Part shown: positions 46,640 through 57,895 of the stretch, piece after piece
How positions within the stretch are numbered: the first letter of the stretch is position 1
Layout of the letters: the number at the start of each line of letters is the position of its first letter
Assembly (NCBI GenBank): GCA_951217055.1
Contig: OX578276.1
Coordinates: 121,953,299 to 122,017,298, forward strand
Direction: 5' to 3'
Length of the DNA: 64,000 nucleotides
Source of the DNA: Gerris lacustris
Lineage: Eukaryota > Arthropoda > Insecta > Hemiptera > Gerridae
Program-made: the position numbers and the translations under genes
Notes under the pieces: model-generated
The model's database searches: none
The model's input: only the letters and a program-made list of their open reading frames with translations
Told to the model about the DNA's origin: nothing

Positions 46640-47790
46640 AATGGCCCAAATTGGAAATTTGTACTTTAATTATCTGATTTAGGTACCATCATCATCATTC
46701 CATGTACCTATAATCTCAGCATTTAATGCTGGACTGGAGGCTAATATAATTGACCAAACATAGATTTAAGATAGCTAAAAAAGATAAAAAAATTCAATTC
46801 AAGGCATCATTACTCTATTTACCATATTTCAAAATGCTGAGTCCAGTGGAAGGTAATATAACGTAATAAATTCAAGGTGGGGTTATAATTCAAAATATCT
46901 GTCAAAATAAATTTAACTTCAATTTTTATAGTCTATAATTTTCAATTATTCTATTTCTGCCTTCAATTTTAAATTTTAGGTACAATGAGTCTATGTACCA
47001 AATTTAAGATCTCTAAGTCCACTATAGCTAAGATAATAGTATCTGATTAAATCCAAAATGTTGGTTATAATTCAATATGGTGGACATAAGTTAAAGTACG
47101 AGTTAAAGTGATAGTAGGTACCTATGATTTTCTTCTTTAGCTACCATTAGTCTATATACCAAATTTCAAGGACCACTGGAAGCTGAAATGATAGAATGAG
47201 AATAACTCCAAGACCATAATGGGGGCTATAATTCAATATGGCGGCCATATGTTGTAGTGAAAGTACTTTTAATTTTCTTCTTCAGCTACTATAAAGTCTA
47301 TGTACCAAATTTCAGATCTCTAGCTCCACGCTGGAATCGCTGGAAGCTGAGATAATAGAGTGTTATTAAATCCAAGATGGCGGCTATATGTTGAAGTGAT
47401 AGTACCTTTAATTGTCTTTTCTAGCTACCATAAGTCAATGTACCAAATTTCAGATCTCTAGGTCCACTTGAAGCTGAGATAATAAAATGTGAATAAATCC
47501 AAGATGGCGGCTGTAATTCAGTATGGTGGCCATATATCGAAATTAAAATTACCGCTATTTTCTATTTATGGTACACTCTATCTATGTACCAAATTTCAAA
47601 TCTCTAAGTCAATGGGAAGTAGGAGAATTACTGATTAATAAATCCAAGATGGTGGCTATAATTCAATATGGTGACCATATATCGAAATCAAAATGCCCGC
47701 ACTTTTTTATTTATGGTACACTCTATCTACGTACCAAATTTCAAATCTCTATGTCAATGGGAAGTAGGAGAATTAGTGACCAGGTATATA
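46640..47790. repeat. degenerate minisatellite, 125-165-bp period
   Basis: At least five irregular units share accaaatttcaratctctaggtccac, aagctgagataatagaatg, aatccaagatggcggct and attcaatatggyggccatat strings (anchor positions near 47050, 47205, 47370, 47497 and 47641). It fills most of the interval between the divergent IAP2 and SIRT4 genes. Confidence 0.8.
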
Positions 47791-48512
47791 TAGATAATAA
47801 TATTGACTCCTTTAAGTTTTAGGTATAAGTAATTGCTTATTGTATTTGTATATATATTTTTTATAATCTAATGAAAAATATCTTTGTATAGCCATAAGTT
47901 TGAATATTTGGTTAATCATATTAAATAATCCAGGACTGTGAATATTGTTTTCAAATAATCCCAAAAATATAAACAATAGGAAAATCAAAGCCAAATTTCG
48001 AACTCGAACTATATAACCTGGAAGAAGGTAAAATATGGTAGAAAAAAGATGCTCCTTCTGCAGGACTGATTTTACAATCCCAGATCCCAGATGTCAAAAG
48101 TTTTTTATCATTCCATTTTGCATTATTTTTCAAATTGGTTTTTGTTCCTTCCTTGTAAATATTAGTTTATTTTTTTTATTATATTGTGTATATTAAGTCA
48201 GTACTATATATAGTTTTTTTTACCAACACACAGTTTGTTTTTGTAGCTTTCTCTTCTTTTATTTAATTGTTATTCTCCGATTATGTTTTAAATAATTGAC
48301 CTATCGATGCTTGATAAAAAAAATATATGTATAGTTTTTACTTCTTTAAATTAAACTTTGGTTTATTTTGAATGCCCAGCCTTTAAGCATGACCTAGTTT
48401 TACATTCGAGAATTCATGGAGATAGAAAGGAATTGTGAAGAAGCAGTGAATTAAAAGAGTTTAATTTTTTAAGTTACGGGTTAATAGAACAATTTTTCTA
48501 CCTCATAGAATA
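47791..48512. other. 5' flank of SIRT4
   Basis: AT-rich sequence between the minisatellite and the SIRT4 start. No clear core promoter motif can be assigned. The start ATG has A at -3. Confidence 0.4.
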
Positions 48513-49148
48513 ATGCCTTACCGACTCTCTTTAAATCTTATTAACAAACGTTGGTTACAGTTTTCGACTGTTAGTGCGGAGGCTCTTATTTCCACAGCGA
48601 ATGCCCAGCAGTTTGTTCCACCTCACAAAGCTGTGACAGATTCAGACGTGTCTACATTCTGCAGGTTTATCAGAGATAACAGCAAGTGTTTGGTGGTAAC
48701 CGGGGCAGGAATATCAACTGAAAGCGGTATCCCAGATTACAGGTCAGAAGGTGTCGGATTGTACGCTTCTAGCAATCACAAACCTATTGTTTTCAGGGAT
48801 TTTGTCAATGATCCAGAATCGCGCCAAAGGCACTGGGCTCGTAACTTCACTGGCTGGCCACAGTTCAGTATTAAGAAACCTAATTTAACTCATAATTGTT
48901 TGAAAATATTGGAAGATAACGATCTGATTACAGGTGTTGTAACTCAGAATGTAGACAGCCTGCATATTAAGGCTAATAGCAGACAAGTGATCGAGTTGCA
49001 TGGTACCGCCTACAAAGTAATATGCTTGCAGTGTGATTATTTCATTGATAGACATAAATTCCAAGAAGTACTTAACAAGCTCAATCAACCAATCATTGTT
49101 GAGGAAGTGCAGCAAGTAAATCCTGATGGAGACGTTACTCTGCCCCAG
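48513..49148 (+). CDS. SIRT4: SIRT4 exon 1
   Basis: Encodes residues 1-212: targeting peptide, NAD site, catalytic His and the first zinc cysteine pair. Donor CCCCAG|gtatct. Reading through the donor gives an open frame for 36 more codons, which is intronic. Confidence 0.93.
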
Positions 49149-52100
49149 GTATCTATTATAATTTCCTCGTTTTATTTATTAATATTAATCAAAAGCCTCT
49201 ACTCTACAGTATTATTAAGTACAGGTTGGTTTTGTGACACTCAGGTGGTCAACTTATGAGAGGGAAGAAATAAAGCCACTAGGCCTGTGGTAGAGGTGCG
49301 GGGGTCATCATTTGTTAGTCAACAAAAGCAAGTTAGATTTAGATGAAATTTGTCCATTAAGTTTTCTCCTGAAAACATTTAGGATACGTCAAATTAACAC
49401 TTATTTAACTTAAAAATTATTAGAATAGTTATTTTACAAATCCCAATTTTCATAACTTATAATTTTTTTCTATAGAGTTTCACTCCTTTTGCGTGTTTGT
49501 TATGACTTTTTGAAAGAGTTTGCCCAGTTGGCCTGGCCTCCGAGAAGTCAAAATCTTAAGCTCTCATTGGCTCCCCACCACAATTTTTTTGGCTGTCATC
49601 AAACCCATTCTTTTCTTAATAACACTGTAGTCAATAATCCATTGATGTGAAGGAAAATAAAAAATCTACGTTATTAAGTACATACCACAATTTTACCCTC
49701 TAATTCACATTTACTCTGCTGCTCCTTCACGTAATGATCCAAACAATTATCTGGTGTACGTGTGCGGACGAGCGGAAAGTATTGTATATAATCTTCAAGC
49801 TCAGTACTCAATAAAGATCATTCACACTTATTCCAATGTAAAATTCTATTAATGAGAGTAAAATAATTGTTGAGTTTCAATGTTCTCTACTAGAAAGCAC
49901 TAGTAGCTTATGATGTTTTAAAATACATATTACTTTGAATAGGTGGTTTTTCTATTAGCCTTTAGATGGGCAAAGAACCAGATTTTTGCAATTTTTTCCT
50001 TTATTTGTTCATTAAATTCTACCTATATAAAAAATTTCAAGTTTCTAGGATCACTAGAAGTGGCTTAGAATTGTGATGAGTCACTTAAGATATCAGTGAC
50101 AAAATAACAAACCTGGAGGTACTGCCATGCCCCCAGGAAATGTTTTTTTTTGTTTTTTTTTTCCGTTACCAACTTCTAGGGGGTAAAATGGGGTAAGGGA
50201 AGGCAAGAGGCTACGGATTTGAACATTTCTAGAAGATTCTTAGGATGTTAGTACAGTCCTAAAATGTAGAAATAAAGATATGGGAAAGAAGATCCGAGAA
50301 GAAGAGAGAGAGCAGTCCAAACAACTAGGACTATGATACAACATATACCGGATAATTCTTATATCAATATATAATTTTATATGACTGCTGTGGTCATTTA
50401 CGTACATTATACATATGTATAAGTTTAACTTTTTTTTCTCACAACACAATGTTCAATATATACATAGTTATTTTCCAATGTTCAGATGCTTTTTGTAAAC
50501 ATTTATTTTTATTATTTATTTGTTTATTGGTTTTTCCTTGATCATAAATATTTTGATTTTTATATGCATCTGGTCTTTGCCGGGTACTTCATCTAGTTAT
50601 AGAATATATAATAACACATAATGAAAACAATTTTTTTTAAATCACATATAAAAACAAATATTCATGTGTAACATTTATTTATTTATTTAACAAAATATTT
50701 AGTGAGTCCCCAAAAGCAATAGACGCGACTAGTGGGACCTCGTATAATGAAATTAATACATTAGAATGTTTATAAATATAAATGTAGCACAGAGAAAGAA
50801 CAATAATAAAAAGTGTAAAGTAAATATTACAAAGTTAAATGAAATTATGATGAATAAGATCCTGTTTGTAAAAATGTGTTGGAAATTGTCAAGACTTGTA
50901 GATCTTAGTAGGAGGAGTTTACAAGTTAATAGAAGATTCCTTATACATGTTTAAGACAAGAGGGGTTAAAGAAATACCAAGGCCATCTTCTTTGTCTCCA
51001 CGTGTGGAGAGAAAGATGCCAAGTAGTGGGCCCATGTTTGTACCTGCAATCAAGGTCTTACTCACTGTCTATATTTGAAACAGTGGCTCTGGTCCCCTCT
51101 CATTAAATCAAAGATTAAATAATAGTTTGAATCTACTGGCGAGTAAAAAACTACACTCCTCTTTCACTCATATTCTAATTATTGTAATTACCATTTATAT
51201 TTTTATGTCGTTTGTAAACTATAGAATATAAAAATCAACCAATATAACAAAAAAAAAAAAAAAAAAAATGTGTACCATGTCATGTTATCATAACATTTGT
51301 TATTCTTGGTAGCCTCACTTAAGCTTTTTAGATAATCTTAATAGTCAATAGGAAAAGAGAGTTTAGGCTATCTCAAAGCAAAATATTTACAAAAACAGGT
51401 TGTATTGGTACAGATTTGCTTTAATCTAAGAAAGACTAAAGCGACTGTAATGCTATAAAATGAAACACTTCTTTTTAAGTTCGATTGATTATTATTGACA
51501 TGATGATATACTTTTATTATCTTATTTTATTTTATTTTTTTATTATTATTATTTTATTTATTTATTTATTTTTTTTTTTTGTAAAAATATAAATAGGCTT
51601 GGTACCTATGCCTATTAAAATAAAATCTTTGTTTACTTACAATTATACTTTGCTTAGTATTAATTATTATAAAATAAGAGGCTAATTGTATGTAAAAAAG
51701 TTAAAATAAATAAATACATTGACATGTGAAGGGGAAAAGGTTTCTTTTATGCAGAATAGAGAGATTAACTACTTTATACATCTTTCAATAAATATTGCAA
51801 ATATTTCGGTGTTTGGACTGATATCCACTTGAATAAGCTGATCCTCTGAATTAAGTTACTAAGACCATTAGAGGCAACACTTTTTATCAAGTTGAACCAA
51901 CAGACTCTTAGTCCTCGGGTTCGATATGAGGGGTTGGCATCAGAGCGGTGAGCAGCGCTGGCTATGATAAGAGCAAAAATAATATGCTGGGCGGTATGTT
52001 CCATCAGTTCTATGGTATGTTCCATCAGTTTCTAATCAACTGAGAAGACTCTGAGCGGTGAGTGAAAATGAATGTCTGGGCTGTGCGTCAAGCGGCAAGC

Positions 52101-52810
52101 ATCGAGCTTGTCGTAGCCGGCCATTCTCATTGTATTAAATGTAACTGCCACCTACCGCTCACCGCTTGTATCTTACCAACGCTCAAGGCCTTAGCCTTAG
52201 CCTCAAAACTTAAGCATTCATCCCCTACTAATTTTTCTCTTCCTGTCACGTGTGCATCACCTATGTCAAAGCTGATACTTTAGTTGACTTGTTTATCAAG
52301 TTACACCTATACTTTTACACTTGTCCTGAACCTTCATGTCTGAAGATTAGACTTTTGCTTAAGTATTAACTAAAACAGAGAAATTATCGGATTTATTACA
52401 AATCTGAATTAATCCAATTACATGTTATTCTTCATTTATATTATTTTATTATTATTTTTATTTTTTTATTTTTTTATTTTTTACAGGAAGCAACACGTAA
52501 TTTTATCATACCTCCTTGTCCTAAGTGTGGTGGTTTATTGAAGCCTGATATCGTATTCTTTGGTGACAGCGTGCCCAAGGAAAGAGCTGAGAAAGTTCGA
52601 CAGATGGTTATTGAAAGCGATTCAATTTTAGTGTTGGGTTCTTCACTCACAGTCTACTCCAGCTACAGAATCATACTGCAGGCTGTTGAACTTAACAAAC
52701 CTGTATTAATAGTCAATATCGGTCCAACCAGAGCTGATGACCTTGCCACAGCTAAGCTTAATGTGCGCTGTTCAGAAATATTTGATAAGGCTCTAGAATT
52801 TATTGTATAA
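48513..52810 (+). CDS. SIRT4: SIRT4, mitochondrial sirtuin (whole gene, 2 exons)
   Basis: NAD-dependent protein deacylase / ADP-ribosyl transferase of the sirtuin class II, acting in the mitochondrial matrix. The exons join at phase 0 into 319 residues, close to the usual 310-320. Residues 1-25 are basic and hydroxylated, like a mitochondrial targeting peptide. GAGISTESGIPDYR (64-77) is the NAD-binding motif, TQNVDSLH lies at 144-151, and the catalytic His is H163 in ELHG. The zinc cysteines are C171, C174, C223 and C226; GDSVP and GSSLTVYSSYR complete the fold and point to SIRT4 and not SIRT5. One oddity: KANSR (153-157) where most family members have KAGSR. The 3.3-kb intron hosts a MITE. 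Confidence 0.94.
49207..49627. mobile_element. 421-bp TA-flanked MITE, copy 2
   Basis: Ends CAGTATTATTAAG / CTTAATAACACTG with TA on both sides. Same family as 37507-37723 but about 200 bp longer inside. It starts 58 bp after the SIRT4 splice donor. Confidence 0.8.
49628..52486. other. SIRT4: remainder of SIRT4 intron
   Basis: Mostly AT-rich. A GC-richer patch at about 51890-52200 contains gagcggtgagc-type motifs in both orientations (51944, 52049 and reversed at 52155) and a short atggtatgttccatcagtt duplication (51995-52030), probably an undefined TIR element. No exon was seen. Confidence 0.45.
52487..52810 (+). CDS. SIRT4: SIRT4 exon 2
   Basis: Acceptor tttttacag|GAAGC at phase 0 after a pyrimidine tract. 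Encodes residues 213-319, including CPKC, the VFFGDSVP loop and the C-terminal Rossmann half. Stop TAA at 52808. Confidence 0.93.
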   Translation, partial: EATRNFIIPPCPKCGGLLKPDIVFFGDSVPKERAEKVRQMVIESDSILVLGSSLTVYSSYRIILQAVELNKPVLIVNIGPTRADDLATAKLNVRCSEIFDKALEFIV

Positions 52811-52937
52811 CCTTATTTATTGTCAGAATTATACATTTAATAGTACAATTTAATTAAATATAAATAGTATTTGTAAGTTTCAATAGTTAGAAAAAACATA
52901 TTTGTGTTTACCTTCTATCGTCATCCGGGAACAAATT

Positions 52938-52943
52938 AATAAA
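52938..52943 (+). promoter_or_regulatory. SIRT4 poly(A) signal
   Basis: AATAAA 128 bases past the SIRT4 stop codon. Confidence 0.6.
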
Positions 52944-54250
52944 AATGTTTATACGCCGTAAAACAATATTTCATGAGTAATTAAAAAAGAAAAATAACTC
53001 TGTTTTGTTAAGGGTGATTAATTAATCTAAACTATTTCATCTTCGTAGACAAACTTTTGGCTACATTTCGCCTCCACCGAGGCATATACGTACTTGAAAC
53101 ATCATATTTCATATTTACAAAGAAATCACAAGAAAAATAACAGTTCTCATCTTACAAATATTATCATTTAGCCCCAGGGAATGAGAGTTTCTTGGGATCT
53201 GATAACCATCATTTTTGGATTCTAGTTGATACAAGGGGTATTGCATCCAACAAGTAAATGATAAGTTGAAGCCACAAAGCTTACCTCAGATACTTAATGA
53301 ATCTGAAGATCACTGCACTAGTTTCGACTAAATATTAAATCTTCCTTCACTTCACTGCTCTATACAGACTCCTTAAACATTTAGAGTTCTGTAACATTTG
53401 GTAGATTGTGGTGTTTAGCTAAACTGGTCTAATGATCCATCAAGTATCCATCATAAGCTTTTTTAAGAAAAAATAAATAAATAAAAAAATAGTTCTTGAA
53501 GCAAATATTTCTTTATTTATGTGAGAGTTATGAGACTTCAATAATCCATCAATATGATGTGGCTAGTCAATCTCCTCAGCAACCCTTTTCTGCCAATCTG
53601 AATGTAAAAAAATATCCATATTAGGACATACATTTTTATAAAATAGTTTATGTAATTTCCTATTGAAATTAATTTACAAATTAATAGCTACCTAACTTTT
53701 TTGTACAAATTATTTTTAAGAAATATTGTAAATATGTATAACGTAGGAAATTAATTTGCAAAATAATTTTTTTTAAATATAAGTATAAAATCATAAGTCT
53801 ATTAGGCTACTGTTGTTTTTAGATTTTTTTTTTCTTTTTAATATTAACCTAATTAACTTTGTTTTATTTAAAGTTATTACCTATTTTTAGACCTGTCTTT
53901 TAGCTTTATTCAAGGTTGATGTGAAAGAACATATATTTGTACTCAGTTTCTTAGTAGAGGAGTATTAGTGGATCATTAAATATATTTCCTTTCTGTTTGG
54001 CTTGCTTGCATATCAAACTTTCTTCTATTTATCACTATATTTTTGTTCACTTAAACATTATCTTAGGTGGATCCAAAAAACTATAACAATATTAAATATT
54101 TAACAACAATAAACAATAAATAAACAGTTCCAGAAAAACACGATAAATATATAAAATAAGATAACAAGTAAGAATAAGAAATTGCAAATCACTCAATAAA
54201 GGGATAATTTGAATGTATTTTGGATAAACACTAAAAATCAGGACAACATG
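52944..54250. other. intergenic, nothing recognised
   Basis: AT-rich DNA between SIRT4 and the candidate small gene. A module near 53060-53085 resembles the hammerhead-like repeat tail in reverse (atttcgcctccaccgaggcatat). Confidence 0.4.
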
Positions 54251-54407
54251 CTAGGGAATTGATAGATGATACACAACGTCACAAGAGGGCAACTCTGTCT
54301 GATAACCCTTGATGAAGAGAGGACGACCAGCTCGCCTACCAGGAGGAAGGACAACAACTTGGTCCTGTGCCAGGGAACAGACTGTCAGTTCACCAAGAAT
54401 AGATTTC
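54251..54407 (-). CDS. candidate small gene, coding exon b
   Basis: One base plus 51 codons and a TAG stop. The frame is uninterrupted, GC content is about half, and two Cys are present. It has no internal ATG, so simple ORF scans miss it. Confidence 0.6.
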
Positions 54408-55950
54408 CTACCAAATAAGGACTATTAATGATAATTTGTTTTTGTGAGATTACAACTTTCAAAGATATAAGAGGCAGACAAAATAACAATTGTTCAAAAA
54501 TTATCATTATTTCTCTAAAATAACTTTATCTTTGACCATGCAATTTTGTAGTTAGGTTCCTCTTACCCCATTAGTGCTCACTGAGAAGTCTTTTTACGAT
54601 CCACCATCTTGCTTTAAGTTAAAAAAAAATTAAATGCAGAACCAATTTCACTAGGACCTTGAAATTTGGAAGTAAGCTTTCTTTTACGAAATAAACAATT
54701 TTAGTAAATGAGTTTCCCATCTGTCAATTTGATTCATGATGGTGTCTATATATGTATTTAAATTTTCCAAGAATAGATTTTCTGACATTTCGCACCACCC
54801 AAGAAGACTGTTACATCTCAAATAATTGAGTTTTGAGAAATTCAAGTTTAAAGTTTTTACGTTTTTTAAAACTAACTATTTCATTCATAGTTTGAGTTAT
54901 TTTTATTTTTTTTCTAAATTAATTATCTATACATATGCAACTTTATTGCCTGCTAGTCCGTATAATTTTATTTAATTCAATACTACTTCAAATTTATTGA
55001 AATATAAATTTAGTCAGAGATGTAACCATCTTCGAGTAACTTAATGCGAAATAAAGTAGTTGTTACCATTATATTATTTATTGCTTTAACATATTTTTGT
55101 AATTTAAAGGTAATATTACACAGCTATTATACACTGATCCCATACCCTTCAGTGCACGGGTTGGGTCTGTCAGACCCAGGGTGTCACACTCATTAGCAAA
55201 ACACTGATAAGGGAAGTTCGTATAACACCATCTCTTCTTATACCTTTAAGTCAAACTAACCTTCCTCAGTTCAGTACCATACTTTGAACAATTCACATAA
55301 TTTCTTCCTGTCTTTTTTTTTTTTTTTTTACCTCAAAATTACCTTTGGGTCAAAATTAAAAATTACAAAAATATATATATTTTTTTTTTAAGTGTTTTTA
55401 TTGATATATTGTATTCTATATTTTTTACTGATAAATGAAGATTTTTTTTCTAAAAAAAAAATAACAATATTTAAATAATAAACCATCTTAATTTTTTTTG
55501 AAAAAAAGGGTCTGACAGACCCTATCCATGTACAGGTGCAATTTTTTCCACCCAAGAACTGCAGGGTTTAGTAGGTTCAGAGATAGATGAAAGTATTAAC
55601 TAAGTAAATGTGAGGGAATAATATTATAAAAAAAATCAACATGAACAAGAGTATAATTATATTTTTTTCATAATAAAAAAAACAACACTTTTTAAGAGTA
55701 AAAGTAATAAGCACATTATTTATGTTGTAGTAATATCAAAATAAAATCATTATTTTTTTCTTAATACAAAGTTTTAACGCAAATTATATACTTTATACAT
55801 CACAACCTCAGTTGATCTTAGAGTTAATGACTTACATGCAATATTAAAATTAATAAAAAACTAAAATTTCCTACTTAACCTATGACAAGAGTTTTTATCA
55901 TATTTTAGCGCTAGTTCTAATATGGTAAGACTCCTACCAGCAAAAGCCAT
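54251..55950 (-). CDS. candidate two-exon gene for a ~75-residue protein
   Basis: Exon a (55950-55880) begins with ATG directly after a strong acceptor (ctctattttttag) and ends CATAG|gttaag in phase 2. Exon b (54407-54251) begins after tatttggtag, completes an Arg codon, and runs 51 codons to TAG. Joined length is 228 nt. Exon b is distinctly GC-richer than its flanks and reads like a folded protein end (SILGELTVCSLAQDQVVVLP ... GRRAGRPLFIKGYQTELP). No signal peptide, membrane segment or known motif was recognised. A donor GAAAG|gtatgt at 56436 could close a 5' untranslated exon. The evidence is splice-signal and composition based only; I do not know the family. Confidence 0.55.
55144..55568. 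mobile_element. element with palindromic subterminal GGGTCTGWCAGACCC
   Basis: The 15-bp palindrome occurs at 55163-55177 and 55508-55522. Outside these, acccttcagtgcacgggttggg and (complement) aaccctgcagttcttgggtgg are similar inverted ends. The interior is AT-rich and non-coding. Superfamily and target duplication undetermined. It falls in the intron of the candidate small gene. Confidence 0.55.
55880..55950 (-). CDS. candidate small gene, coding exon a
   Basis: 23 codons plus two bases: MAFAGRSLTILELALKYDK and four more residues. A stop lies in frame just upstream of the ATG, inside the acceptor, so translation must start here or a preceding exon must join in phase 0. Confidence 0.5.
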
Positions 55951-56435
55951 CTAAAAAATAGAGAATTCATTAAAACAATGATGAATCATACGCAATCATT
56001 TTTTATAATAAAATGCAATTCATGGTTTATTCTCTCTCTACCTGGAAACTTTCATTTTCTGAGTATAATAAATAAAAGTATTATAAGTATTATTGGTAAG
56101 TATTATAGTATTATAAATAAATAAGGCGGCTAAGTATTAATAAATTCATTACTGTGTAATTCCGTTTACAGACTATAGCCTAGTTTAAATTATTTGAAAT
56201 TATCTGAACAAAAAAAAAGAACGAAAAAAAAATGAACCTTTTCTTAAATTATACAAAAATATTGGTATTTAATTATTTGTTATGACAATTAGAAGAATTA
56301 ATGAAAATTGACTCAGTTGAATAACGTGATATCTATGCCATTAGAGAGTTATAAATCAAATATGGAGTAAAAATTTACAAACGAAGAACGTTATAAATAA
56401 AGATAAAACAATAATATTTTTAGATTTTGACATAC

Positions 56436-56620
56436 CTTTCAGTCGATGATAGTTATATCTCAGGATATAACTATATTCGACGTGAGTCAACCTTGACTGT
56501 CTGGTTATAACTAGGAGTCTCGAGATGTCACCTTCTTCGTAGATACTACTATCCCTACTCCCCCATTCGAAGAGCGCAACTTGCTCTCTCAAGCGGCTAA
56601 TATTTGAGTTATTGATATAA
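56436..56620 (-). other. possible 5' exon of the candidate small gene
   Basis: A GC-richer segment with an open minus-strand frame (LREQVALFEWGSRDS and on) ending at a good donor, GAAAG|gtatgt. Its frame does not join exon a, so it would be untranslated leader or belong to a different transcript. Confidence 0.35.
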
Positions 56621-56929
56621 CGGTCTTACTAGCAGATAGAGCTCGTTTTTCTGCGTCTGACTGTGGACATAACTCAAAACCGATAAAAATTGAAATGTAA
56701 CAGTCTTCGCGCGGTAGTGCGATTTATCCCTAAGGTGACAAAGTAAAAAAATCGGTCCAATAAAGCTCGTACTAAAGCCCAGACATTAGACATTTCTTAA
56801 TAACCACCCTTTTGGACTAGGGGGACCTCAAAACGTAAATATCCAATTGCCCCTCTATTTATTTTCTCATAGAAAGTATTTTGATAGTGAGCTTTTGATG
56901 GACTTAAACATTTTGAGGTGCTCTAAGTC

Positions 56930-57887
56930 TAGGGTTACCATACTTGCGGATTTGAAACATCTGTCCGGATTTGAGAAATGTCCACATTTTACTTATGTAA
57001 CGGGGAAGCCAAGTCTAGAATATTCTAGGAAAGCAGTGTAGACCTTAGGCTAGCAAAGGCTCGAATTTCTGTCTAGTGGTGCTTTCCCCCACCAGGAATC
57101 TATCAGACTAAGCCCTAGCATAGAGACACGCGGGGAGTCCGATCTAAGCTCTGGAGGTGTACACATCTTACAACTACCACACACACACACAACCATATAC
57201 TAATAAATAACTATCAAACATATTAACCAGTTCACTTTATTCCACTCACCAAATCCCCGTTACATTGGTGGCAGCAGTGGGATTCGAACCCACGCCTCCG
57301 AGGAGACTGGTGCCTCAAACCAGAAATTCGAGCCTTTGCTAGCCTAAGGTCTACACTGCTTTATTCCTAGAATATCCTAGACTTGGCTTCCCCGTTACAC
57401 TTAGATGAATGGAAAACGCAGTAAAAACGATGATAGGGTCAAAAAGGAAGATTACCTCTGTCAGTTGTAAAAGAGTTTCTTATGTTCTTATGAGTTTGTT
57501 ATTTGCTTTAATATTAAAGCAAATTCTATAATGACATGCTCAGAATTCCACGACAAAATCAAAAATGACTAAAAGCCTTTTCTATGGAAAATCAGTTCAT
57601 CTGAAAAGTACGAAGCAAGAACTAATGAAGAACCCATCCCTGGACCCAGCAAAGATTAGCAAAAGTAGAATATGATATTAATAAATAAATATTCACAAAT
57701 ATTATAATAATAAATATGTAACATAATTATATAATATTTGAAACTTATTTATTTTCCCAATTTAACAAAAAAGAATTATATATATAATATAGGGATATAT
57801 ATTTTATCTTGACCCCCCCCCCCCCCCTCCCCCTCCCCGGGAGTTCCCTCTGTCCGGATCTGGCCTTCATAAATTATGGTAACCCTA
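56930..57887. mobile_element. hAT-type element with TAGGGTTACCAT ends
   Basis: Ends TAGGGTTACCATAC and ATGGTAACCCTA are inverted and flanked by 8-bp duplications tctaagtc (56922-56929) and cctaagtc (57888-57895), one mismatch. The inner ends share tgtccggat. No transposase. It is interrupted by a 404-bp LTR-derived element and has a poly(C) block near 57811. Confidence 0.85.
56996..57399 (+). mobile_element. miniature LTR-derived element with inverted second end
   Basis: An LTR-like unit (56996-57264) starts TGTAACGGGGA and ends TCCCCGTTACA. It is followed at 57266 by TGGTGGCAGCAGTGGG, complementary to a tRNA-Leu 3' end with CCA: a primer binding site. The tRNA-complementary stretch runs on for about 50 bases. 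The element closes with about 80 bp of the LTR start in reverse orientation, ending CCCCGTTACA. CTTA flanks both sides (56992-56995 and 57400-57403). No gag or pol, so it resembles a TRIM. Confidence 0.8.
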
Positions 57888-57895
57888 CCTAAGTC

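Noticed and set aside
46640..47790. CRISPR-like regular repeats
   Set aside because: Unit lengths vary from about 125 to 165 bp, there are no constant short repeats with unique spacers, and the context is eukaryotic.
57266..57320. Sequence resembling a tRNA-Leu 3' half with CCA on the minus strand
   Set aside because: Only the 3' half is present and it directly follows an LTR end, so it is read as a primer binding site, not a tRNA gene.
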